From assembly GCA_031394735.1 (NCBI GenBank), contig JANMXI010000204.1, positions 1 through 5,539 on the forward strand: 5,539 nucleotides of DNA, in the 5' to 3' direction. This DNA is from TMP-86 sp031394735. GTDB taxonomy: Bacteria > Pseudomonadota > Gammaproteobacteria > Steroidobacterales > Steroidobacteraceae. Below the pieces are notes generated by a model. It saw only the letters and a list, made by a program, of their open reading frames with translations. It searched no databases and was not told the DNA's origin. Below are positions 1-5,400 of the stretch, one piece after another; the first letter of the stretch is position 1, and every line of letters begins with the position of its first letter. A program made the translations under genes and the position numbers.

Positions 1-540
1 CAATTAGTGATTCTGGATCTTGGCTTGCCCGACCTTGACGGAATCGACGTACTGCGTCGGTTGCGCCAGGATAGTCTGACCGCTCCGGTCCTTATCCTGA
101 CCGCACGCTACGATCTGGATGACCGCGTTCTCGGCCTAGACGCGGGTGGCGACGACTACCTCGCAAAGCCCTTCGCATTAAGCGAGCTTGAGGCGCGCAT
201 CCGCGCACTGCTCCGACGTGGCGCCCCTGCTGACGCGCCCGTCAAGTTCGGCGACCTGAGCTTCGACCCGACTGTGCGCCAAGCCAGCGTGCGCGGTCGA
301 GAGCTGGCGTTGACGGCAGGCGAAGCCGCGGTGCTGGCATTGTTGCTGCGCCGCCCCGGCAGAGTCGTCAGCAAATCGCAGTTTCTCAATTCGGTCTATG
401 ACCACGAGGATGCCAACCCCTCGATGATCGAAGTCTTTGTCAGTCGTTTGCGCCGCAAGCTCGCCGAGGCGCAGTCGCATATCCACATTCGGGCGCTGCG
501 TGGGCTTGGGTATCGGCTTGAAGAAGGCGCGCATGAATAG
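1..540 (+). CDS. OmpR-family response regulator, TctD/QseB-like (5' partial)
   Basis: DNA-binding response regulator of a two-component system, a cytoplasmic transcription factor activated by phosphorylation. The window starts inside the receiver domain and the reading frame is open from base 1, so roughly the first 45 residues are missing. Visible receiver features are the phospho-acceptor Asp in VILDLGLPDLDG (sixth codon of the window), the LTAR segment and the conserved Lys in YLAKPF. A winged-helix DNA-binding domain follows, from FGDLSFDP to the C-terminal GLGYRLEE, with the family's typical VFVSRLRRKL recognition-helix region. The stop codon (538-540) overlaps the start of the histidine kinase gene, which points to coupled translation and a cognate pair. 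The subfamily (TctD/QseB-like) is inferred from the overall pattern and from the kinase type; the regulon cannot be read from the sequence. Confidence 0.96.
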   Translation, partial: QLVILDLGLPDLDGIDVLRRLRQDSLTAPVLILTARYDLDDRVLGLDAGGDDYLAKPFALSELEARIRALLRRGAPADAPVKFGDLSFDPTVRQASVRGRELALTAGEAAVLALLLRRPGRVVSKSQFLNSVYDHEDANPSMIEVFVSRLRRKLAEAQSHIHIRALRGLGYRLEEGAHE

Positions 541-1945
541 ACCGGCACACCCGAGCTTGAGACGCAAGCTATTGATTCACCTGTGGGGTCCGCTGTTTAT
601 CGTGCTGGCGCTCGGCGCATTCGGGGGTATGACCATCGCGCGTCATATCGGTTATCTTGTGCACGATCAATGGTTGCTGGATTCGGCGATGACGCTGGCT
701 GCGCAGGTGAAGGTCAAGGATAGCCGCATTGCGCTCGATTTGCCGCAATCAGCCATCGAAATGTTCGAGTGGGACCGTGTCGACCGCATTTATGGCGAGG
801 TGATGTCGCAGGCGCAAGGACGACTGTTTAGCAATGCACCATTCCCTGCGCCGCCCCGCGAACCGCTTTCCGGCGAGCCGCTCTACTACGACGCTACAAT
901 CAACGGGAACGCGGTGCGCATCGTCGCCATCGCACAGGCGGCTCCGGCTGGCACCAAAGATACGGTGCGGATTCGAGTTGGCGAAACCATCCACAAGCGA
1001 GAGGAAATCGCCCGTCAAATACTATTCTTATGGGTGCCATTACAAGCAGCGATCCTGCTGTTTGTAGGCACTTTCATTTGGCTTGCGGTGACGCGGAGTT
1101 TGCGCAAAGTAGACGAAATCGCGGCACGCCTGGCGGATTACGAGCCCGACAGCCTCACTCCGATTGCTGATGTCGAATCCACTCCCCGGGAGATTGAACC
1201 ACTCATCAACGCGATCAATCGTCTGGTACAGAAACTCCATGAAGCGCAGGACTCGCAAAAACGCTTCATTGCCAACGCCGCACACCAGCTGCGTACACCG
1301 CTCGCGGCACTGCAGGTACAAACCCAGCGCGTCTTGCGCGAGCAAGATCCGCTAAAGCATGGCCAGGCGCTTGCCGATGTGCATCGGGCCGTGACTCGAC
1401 TACATCACGTCACGCATCAGTTACTGACGTTGATGCGGTCCGAGCGCCAGGCTAAAACGACGCTCACACTGGCACCGTTGGATTTGGCGGCGCTTGCGCG
1501 CAAGGAATTGGAGCGATGGACCGATGCCGCCGTGGCGCGCGACATCGATCTCGGGTATGACGGCCCTGAGGGCAGCCTCATGGTTCACGGCGAACCGCAC
1601 CTGCTACGTGAGCTCGTCAGCAACTTGCTCGACAATGCCATTCGCTACAATGCCGACGGCGGGACTGTCACGCTATCCCTCATTGATGCTCCGGCGCTGT
1701 TGCGGGTGGAAGACGACGGCCCAGGCATTCCGGAGAACGAGCGTGCGCTTGTGCTTGAACGTTTCTACCGCGGTGCGACCAGCGAAAATGAAGGTTGCGG
1801 TCTGGGGCTGTCGATCGCGCGCGAAATCGCCGCGCGCCATGGTGCGCAGCTGACGATCGCGGCCAATCCGAGCAGCCGTGGAATGCGCGTCGACGTGGTC
1901 TTTCAACAACAGAACGAGGGCGATATTCTGCTTTCTCTTTCCTAG
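533..1945 (+). CDS. Sensor histidine kinase, TctE-like
   Basis: Inner-membrane sensor kinase, 470 residues, partner of the upstream response regulator. The frame is open further upstream, but ATG 533 is chosen because AGAAGG (522-527) lies 5 bases before it, it overlaps the regulator stop as is usual for such pairs, and the protein then begins with a basic stretch before a membrane segment. Order: TM1 about residues 13-36, periplasmic sensor region about 37-162 (resembling the two-component sensor kinase N-terminal domain of TctE/QseC relatives), TM2 about 163-185, then a HAMP-like linker. The H-box FIANAAHQLRTPLAAL carries the phospho-accepting His251. The ATP-binding domain shows the N-box LVSNLLDNAIRYN (Asn364/Asn368), the G1 box EDDGPGIP (393-400) and the G2 box GCGLGLSIA (421-429). 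All catalytic motifs look intact. TctE kinases sense tricarboxylates, but the ligand here is unknown. Confidence 0.95.
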   Translation: MNRPAHPSLRRKLLIHLWGPLFIVLALGAFGGMTIARHIGYLVHDQWLLDSAMTLAAQVKVKDSRIALDLPQSAIEMFEWDRVDRIYGEVMSQAQGRLFSNAPFPAPPREPLSGEPLYYDATINGNAVRIVAIAQAAPAGTKDTVRIRVGETIHKREEIARQILFLWVPLQAAILLFVGTFIWLAVTRSLRKVDEIAARLADYEPDSLTPIADVESTPREIEPLINAINRLVQKLHEAQDSQKRFIANAAHQLRTPLAALQVQTQRVLREQDPLKHGQALADVHRAVTRLHHVTHQLLTLMRSERQAKTTLTLAPLDLAALARKELERWTDAAVARDIDLGYDGPEGSLMVHGEPHLLRELVSNLLDNAIRYNADGGTVTLSLIDAPALLRVEDDGPGIPENERALVLERFYRGATSENEGCGLGLSIAREIAARHGAQLTIAANPSSRGMRVDVVFQQQNEGDILLSLS

Positions 1946-2181
1946 GCCCGTTGTGATAACACCGTTCGCAAGCCTGCTATCAGAAGTGAGTTGGGGTGGC
2001 ACGGTGGACGATCAGCTAATTCCAACAAAGCATCGCGCTATGATCAAAATGAAAATCGTTGTCACAAAAGTGTTTCTGTCATGCGCCGGATTAACCCTGT
2101 GTATGGCAGCGCAGGCTGCGGATGCGTCAGAAACAGCTTCTGAAGATTTAGAAAAAACAGAGTTCAAACTTATACCTTCCT

Positions 2182-2186
2182 ATTAT
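2182..2186. repeat. Target site duplication ATTAT, left copy
   Basis: ATTAT directly abuts the left inverted repeat and is repeated at 2435-2439 directly after the right one. Five identical bases, AT-rich, and collapsing the two copies restores the reading frame, so this is a true target duplication rather than chance. Confidence 0.85.
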
Positions 2187-2204
2187 CCTAAAAACGGCAG
2201 TTGA
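2187..2204 (+). repeat. Left terminal inverted repeat of the MITE-like element
   Basis: CCTAAAAACGGCAGTTGA, an 18-bp perfect inverted match to 2417-2434; the next inner base breaks the pairing. Its final TGA is the in-frame stop that truncates the interrupted barrel gene. A 9-base part (GCAGTTGAC, 2197-2205, including the first inner base) recurs inside the element at 2352-2360 in the same orientation. Confidence 0.92.
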
Positions 2205-2247
2205 CGACAAGCAATCGGCTCGAAAGCCCCGTGGAGAGTTATTCTTG

Positions 2248-2311
2248 CGGGTTTCGCCCGGTCACCTATGAGGTGAATTTTAAGAAAGTGGGTGAAATCG
2301 GCAGAAAGCCG
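2248..2311. repeat. Cluster of three short hairpins inside the MITE-like element
   Basis: Three perfect small stem-loops lie close together: CGGG/CCCG with a 5-base loop (2248-2260), TCACCT/AGGTGA with a 3-base loop (2262-2276), and CGGC/GCCG with a 5-base loop (2299-2311). Internal secondary structure is common in miniature elements. Whether these act in RNA, in transposition, or not at all cannot be told from one copy. Confidence 0.45.
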
Positions 2312-2416
2312 CGCCAGTGCTTGCTTTAGAAGGTTTTTCGCCAATCGCGGAGCAGTTGACAGAAATAGCTAGCAACACGCGCCAATACTGGGTATCAGCC
2401 ATTTTTAACTCAAATC

Positions 2417-2434
2417 TCAACTGCCGTTTTTAGG
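2417..2434 (-). repeat. Right terminal inverted repeat of the MITE-like element
   Basis: TCAACTGCCGTTTTTAGG, the exact reverse complement of the left end at 2187-2204. It is followed immediately by the second ATTAT copy. Confidence 0.92.
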
Positions 2435-2439
2435 ATTAT
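2435..2439. repeat. Target site duplication ATTAT, right copy
   Basis: Second copy of the 5-base duplication. The interrupted gene resumes at 2440 with CAA TCC TCC GAC, in frame with codon 49 once one copy is removed. Confidence 0.85.
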
Positions 2440-2746
2440 CAATCCTCCGACGGCAATAACGCTACCGATATCAATCTCCGCGTCAGTCGCGGTCAGCATA
2501 CCGGGTGGATCGGGCGCTATGCCGATTCGAATGGTTTTGTTCAGGCGCGGATCGGCTACAGCAACAAACTCGATTTTGGGTTGCTTCGCTTGACCTCTTC
2601 GTTAGAGTCTGGCAGCGGCGGATATGCAGGCGCTTCTGCGTCGACCGAAATCGGCGGCGACACTTTTGCGATTCTTGGATTTGACAGTACCAATTTACGC
2701 ACTTTCTATAATCTGGGCTTTGACCCCAGCGATGCGATTGCTATTG

Positions 2747-2784
2747 GAGGAGAAGACACGAAACGGAATTTTACGCACCCTAAG
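2747..2784. repeat. Tn3-family terminal inverted repeat (about 38 bp)
   Basis: The inner half, running through CACGAAACGG to ACGCACCCTAAG, aligns with the inner part of Tn21-type 38-bp ends, including ACGG at positions 17-20 and the terminal CTAAG. The outer end (GAGGAGAAGA) is a poor match to the usual GGGG start, so the outermost bases may be mutated or belong to the host gene. The tnpA stop codon (2780-2782 on the minus strand) lies inside the repeat. Confidence 0.6.
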
Positions 2785-3592
2785 CGGCAGCGCTTAGTTC
2801 CAGTGAGCGAGTCCGCAGTGGCCGGAATTGATCCGGACCGAGCGTTAACGACGTTTCCCAGGGGTAATCGCCGGTGAGATTGACGTGCTCCCAGCCCAAG
2901 GGTGACAGATGGGCGAGATCACCGGGTTCCGGATGGTGTCCCTGCTTTCGAAGGTGATCGACGGTTCGCTGCAAGTAAGTCGTATTCCACAGAATGATGG
3001 CAGAAACGAGTAAGTTCAGGTCGCTCGCGCGATGGCGCTGGTTTTCATAGGAACGGTCGCGGATTTCGCCGAGGCGGTTGAAGAATACCGCACGGCGAAG
3101 CGCGTTTTGTTGCTCGTCCTTGTTGAGGCCAACATGACTGCGGCGACGTAATTCGGGGTCTTGCAGCCACTGCAAGGTAAACAGCGTCCGTTCCAGTTTT
3201 CCGAATTCACGCAGCGCAAGCGCCAAGCTGTTCTGCCGGGGATAAGCCGATAGTTTGCGCAGGATCACGGAAGCGGTGACCGTTCCCGTTTTGATCGACA
3301 TCACAAGGCGTAGCAGTTCGAACCAATGATTAGTGATGACGCGGAGATTGATGGTGCCTGCCACCAGCGAGGCGAGTTCGGGCGGCACCGTCATGCCCGG
3401 TAATATATAGAGTCGCTTGTCCTTCAAATCGCGGATACGCGGCGCAAATAGAAAGCCCAGCAACCGGCACATCGCGAAGACATGATCCGAGAAACCACCG
3501 GTGTCAGTGTAGTGCTCGTTAATGACGAGACTACTCTGGTGATAGAGCAATCCATTGAGGACATGGGGTGCCTCATCAGCGGGACAAGATAA
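2780..3592 (-). pseudogene. tnpA: Tn3-family transposase TnpA, C-terminal fragment
   Basis: C-terminal quarter of a Tn3-superfamily DDE transposase, normally about 1000 residues; about 270 remain. Recognisable signatures are HVLNGLLYHQSS, EHYTDTGGFSDHVFA, LGFLFAPRIRDLKDKRLY, the stretch RAVFFNRLGEIRDRSYENQR, AIILWNTTYL and LAHLSPLGWEHVNLTGDYPW near the end. By spacing to characterised family members, the Asp of YTDTGG and the Glu of NKDEQQNAL are probably the second and third catalytic acidic residues; the first Asp lies in the missing part. The open frame reaches upstream past TTG 3548-3550 through PADEAPHVLNG to about 3592, then loses homology and meets a stop at 3617-3619. The fragment ends inside the terminal repeat. 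It has no proper start and is certainly non-functional. Confidence 0.93.
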
Positions 3593-3953
3593 AGCACCGC
3601 GTTCGATTTCAACGGCCTACGGTCGTGTCGATGCCCAGACGCTGGAAAGACTACAGACGGAATTCGACACTCGAGTACTGCTAGAGTTGGTCGATGAGCT
3701 GGATGAATTGCGAGCCCGGATCTGCGAGCCCGACGGGATGCGTGCCGAACTACTCAGACTGCATGCGATGGCTCATACCCTCGTCAACGCCGCGCCGTTG
3801 AATACCTCGCCCGGCGACGCGAGCATCTGGGAGATGGCAGAGGAGCTGATGTACGAATTGTCGTCGATCGCCAATCGCGCGCAACAGGCATCGTCTATGA
3901 TTCAACCGCTCGCCCAACTGATGCCTAAAGGCGAGGCGGACGAGGAAGATTGA
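3591..3953 (+). pseudogene. tnpC: TnpC-like transposition regulator of Tn4651 type, start lost
   Basis: About 120 residues matching my recollection of TnpC, the small protein of Tn4651/Tn4652-type transposons that lowers transposase levels post-transcriptionally. Typical stretches are YGRVDAQTLERLQTEFDT, LVDELDELRARICEPDG, LLRLHAMAHTLVN and SIWEMAEELMYELS. It is helical and acidic at the C-terminus (EADEED), with no signal peptide. The natural start codon appears to have been removed by the tnpA-tnpC deletion. The frame extends back to a TTG at 3555, which lies within sequence antisense to tnpA, so a protein with about 12 foreign N-terminal residues is conceivable. The family identification is from memory of sequence pattern and context, not a search. 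The regulator would be orphaned because its transposase target is broken. Confidence 0.65.
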
Positions 3954-4152
3954 GTTTTGGCAAGGCCCATTCACGTATCGATTCGGCTGTAGCGCGTAGC
4001 GGCGTTGTTTTGCGCTGCAACATGAAATGCACTTTTGATCAAATATTCCGTTATCTCGGCATAGGGCCCTGAAGGCGATCGAAGACTCGTCCGCCCTTGT
4101 CACCATTTTGCTGCAGGGCGCGTAGCCGTTCTTCACGACGAAATCCTTCCAT
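3954..4152. other. Non-coding stretch between transposon remnant and DUF488 cluster
   Basis: No convincing gene is present. On the minus strand, 4030-4069 reads GCCCTATGCCGAGATAACGG and onward to AATATTTGATC, which shares AACGGAAT plus two further T positions with the transposon left end (2762-2769) at a similar distance from the presumed tip. This may be a decayed second terminus. The promoter of the downstream cluster must lie here if the cluster has its own, but I see no strong -35/-10 pair. A short minus-strand frame (EGFRREERLRALQQNGD, running to a stop near 4051) looks protein-like but is not recognised. Confidence 0.35.
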
Positions 4153-4737
4153 ATGAATCGCGACACTGCAGCGAACGCACCGCTTGTTTGCATGATTGGC
4201 CATTCCAATCGACCGCTGGACACGTTCCTCGGTCTGCTTCGAAGCAATGAGGTCGCCCACGTACTCGATGTCAGAACCGTGCCGCGATCGCGCCACAATC
4301 CTCAATTCAATCAAGACGCATTGCCGGCGTCGTTAGGCGCGGTTCATATTGCTTACACCCATGTTCCGGGTCTCGGCGGCTTACGTCATGCGCGGGCCGA
4401 TTCTCCCAATGCCGGCTGGCACAATCTCTCGTTTCGGGGCTATGCCGACTACATGCAATCGCCAGAGTTCGCCGACAACGTTCAATGGGTCGCGGACTTG
4501 GCACGTGCCAAACGTTGTGTCTTGATGTGCGCCGAAGCGGTTCCGTGGCGCTGTCATCGCTCGATGATCGGCGACGCGCTTCTTGTTCGCGGCATTCGCG
4601 TTGAAGATATTATTGGACCGAAGGGGCGCAAGCCACACGTTCTGACTGCGTTCGCCCACGTTGAGGGAACGCAAGTCACCTATCCGCCGCCATCCCCGGG
4701 CGATACGGATGCCGCCGCCTTGCAAGGTGAACCTTAG
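4153..4737 (+). CDS. DUF488 domain-containing protein
   Basis: Cytoplasmic protein of 194 residues with a DUF488 domain; the biochemical function of the family is not established. Family signatures are the N-terminal MIGHSNRPLDTFLGLL (14-29), the DVRTVPRSRHNPQFN stretch (39-53), a central LGGLRH (74-79), and the CAE...CHR pair (Cys126, Cys134-His135-Arg136), a conserved cysteine-containing site suggestive of catalysis or metal/redox chemistry. ATG 4153 is used because it precedes the conserved core by a normal margin; its ribosome binding site is poor, and a start at codon 14 (ATG 4192) would cut into the domain. The proline-rich tail after residue 174 lies outside the domain. It is the first gene of a close-packed + strand cluster and lies just beyond the transposon remnant. 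Confidence 0.9.
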   Translation: MNRDTAANAPLVCMIGHSNRPLDTFLGLLRSNEVAHVLDVRTVPRSRHNPQFNQDALPASLGAVHIAYTHVPGLGGLRHARADSPNAGWHNLSFRGYADYMQSPEFADNVQWVADLARAKRCVLMCAEAVPWRCHRSMIGDALLVRGIRVEDIIGPKGRKPHVLTAFAHVEGTQVTYPPPSPGDTDAAALQGEP

Positions 4738-4750
4738 TCGGAGATGCGCC

Positions 4751-4966
4751 ATGACTCATAAATTCAAGATCGGCGATCACGTGAGCTGGAACTCAGAGGC
4801 TGGGCACGTCTCCGGCAAGATCATCAAGGTGCGCACAATAAACGTCGATTACAAGGGATGTACGCACCACACTACGGTGGACGATCCACAGTACGAAACC
4901 AAGAGCGATAAGACTGACCACATTGCGATGCACAAAGGGACGGCTCTGAAAAAAGGAAACAATTAA
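4751..4966 (+). CDS. DUF2945 / HVA1 Tudor-like small protein
   Basis: 71-residue cytoplasmic protein that matches the DUF2945 family (hypervirulence-associated protein, Tudor-like fold) over its full length. Signatures are FKIGDHVSWNSEAGHVSGKI at the N-terminus, a central VDYKGCTHHTT, and the ending QYETKSDKTDHIAMHKGTALKK. ATG 4751 is preceded by GGAG (4740-4743) with 7 bases of spacing; the open frame extends further upstream but overlaps the DUF488 gene. It begins 13 bases after that gene's stop, which supports co-transcription. The family is predicted to be a small SH3/Tudor barrel and has been noted beside stress and DNA-related genes, but no molecular role is proven. Confidence 0.9.
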   Translation: MTHKFKIGDHVSWNSEAGHVSGKIIKVRTINVDYKGCTHHTTVDDPQYETKSDKTDHIAMHKGTALKKGNN

Positions 4967-4985
4967 GATCAATTGCCAACACTGT

Positions 4986-4992
4986 TAAGGAG
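4986..4992 (+). promoter_or_regulatory. Ribosome binding site of the YeaO-type gene
   Basis: TAAGGAG with a 7-base spacer to ATG 5000, the best Shine-Dalgarno match in the cluster. It decides for this start over the upstream in-frame codon at 4973. Confidence 0.75.
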
Positions 4993-4999
4993 CGAACTG

Positions 5000-5386
5000 A
5001 TGAGCAGCAGAATCAGAGCGGACAATGTCAAACTGAAACGGGCATACGAGCCGCCTGCCCATGACGACGGCACGCGCGTATTGATCGACCGATTATGGCC
5101 GCGCGGCGTGAAGAAAGTTGATGCAGCGCTGGATCAATGGGCGAAAGACCTCGCGCCCAGCACCGCGTTAAGGAAGTGGTTCGGACACGATCCCGCGCGC
5201 TGGCCAGAGTTTCGGCTTCGTTATGCCGAGGAAGTGCGCCAGCATGGCGAACAGCTCAGGCAATTGCGCGCGTTGGCGCGCACGAACCCGATCACGCTCG
5301 TCTATTCCGCCCATGACGAAGTGCATAACGGCGCAGTCGCGCTGAGAGATTTTCTCTTGGGCAGGAAGACGAGGACAGGGCACTGA
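5000..5386 (+). CDS. DUF488 family protein, YeaO type
   Basis: 128-residue protein of the YeaO-like DUF488 subgroup, smaller and only distantly similar to the DUF488 protein at 4153. Motifs are KRAYEPP (13-19), RVLIDRLWPRGV (26-37), WAKDLAPSTALRKWFGHDP (47-65) followed by RW..F...Y, and the C-terminal LVYSAHDEVHNGAVALRDFL (100-119). The length fits the family. ATG 5000 is chosen because TAAGGAG (4986-4992) lies 7 bases before it; the frame runs further upstream to 4973 but those residues are not family-like. It lacks the CAE/CHR cysteines of the upstream paralogue. It lies 33 bases after the DUF2945 gene and 14 bases before the glycosylase gene. Function unknown. Confidence 0.93.
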   Translation: MSSRIRADNVKLKRAYEPPAHDDGTRVLIDRLWPRGVKKVDAALDQWAKDLAPSTALRKWFGHDPARWPEFRLRYAEEVRQHGEQLRQLRALARTNPITLVYSAHDEVHNGAVALRDFLLGRKTRTGH

Positions 5387-5400
5387 GGTGCGAAGACCGT

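Larger units (their letters stand above)
2187..2434. mobile_element. MITE-like non-autonomous insertion element, 248 bp
   Basis: The element is bounded by perfect 18-bp terminal inverted repeats (CCTAAAAACGGCAGTTGA at 2187-2204, its reverse complement at 2417-2434) and flanked by a 5-bp direct repeat ATTAT (2182-2186 and 2435-2439). It has no credible coding sequence and contains several short hairpins, so it fits a miniature inverted-repeat element mobilised in trans. Precise removal with one ATTAT copy restores the host gene's frame, which independently confirms both boundaries. Ends beginning with CC and an AT-rich 5-bp duplication would fit an IS1380-type transposase, but this family assignment is a guess. 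I do not recognise the element by name. It could also be an internally deleted insertion sequence keeping only its two ends. Confidence 0.85.
2040..2746 (+). pseudogene. Secreted/outer-membrane beta-barrel-like protein gene, interrupted and 3'-truncated
   Basis: The first part (2040-2186, 49 codons) begins with a clear signal peptide: basic start, hydrophobic core VFLSCAGLTLCMAA and an AQA cleavage site at about residue 26. A 248-bp element (2187-2434) then interrupts it, and the element supplies a stop codon (TGA 2202-2204), leaving a predicted 54-residue peptide. Deleting the element plus one ATTAT copy joins 2186 to 2440 in frame and gives a continuous protein running FKLIPSYYQSSDGNNATD and on to FYNLGFDPSDAIAIGG. 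Alternating polar/aromatic residues, GY/GF pairs and motifs such as WIGRYAD and FVQARIGYS resemble a conserved family of proteobacterial outer-membrane barrel proteins of unknown function that I recall without a name. Homology stops at about 2746, where a Tn3-type terminal repeat begins, so the C-terminal strands are gone. The frame continues to a TGA at 2875-2877 but only through transposon sequence. ATG 2049 is an alternative start; neither has a good ribosome binding site. Confidence 0.8.
2747..4069. mobile_element. Tn4651-like (Tn3 superfamily) transposon remnant with internal deletion
   Basis: The left boundary is the Tn3-type terminal repeat at 2747-2784, which abuts the tnpA stop codon as in intact Tn3-family transposons. 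Inside are the C-terminal quarter of tnpA on the minus strand and a tnpC-like gene on the plus strand, joined head-to-head near 3585-3600. A Tn3-family transposase of about 1000 residues needs about 3 kb, so at least 2 kb has been lost between the two pieces. No resolvase or passenger gene remains. The right boundary is uncertain: a candidate decayed end lies at about 4030-4069, but no 5-bp target duplication matching the left flank (TATTG) is seen there, and the barrel gene does not resume beyond it. Confidence 0.6.

Noticed and set aside
437..532. Upstream extension of the histidine kinase to 437
   Set aside because: It lies wholly inside the response regulator gene in another frame, and ATG 533 has a ribosome binding site and the usual overlap.
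1951..1980. TTGTGA with TGCTAT 18 bases later as a promoter for the barrel gene
   Set aside because: The -10 match is only three of six bases, so it is no better than chance.
2581..2877. Separate 98-residue gene
   Set aside because: It is the downstream part of the interrupted barrel gene. Its last 40 or so residues come from the transposon end and sequence antisense to tnpA.
4035..4065. TTGATC followed by CATAGG as a promoter for the DUF488 cluster
   Set aside because: The -10 box is poor and the spacing (19) is long; the segment may instead be a transposon end.
4051..4150. Minus-strand frame with EGFRREERLRALQQNGD and following residues as a gene remnant
   Set aside because: It looks protein-like but matches no family I know, runs antisense into the start of the DUF488 gene, and has no ribosome binding site.
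3750..4298. Minus-strand 182-residue frame
   Set aside because: It is antisense to tnpC and DUF488 coding sequence, with no domain pattern and unusual composition.
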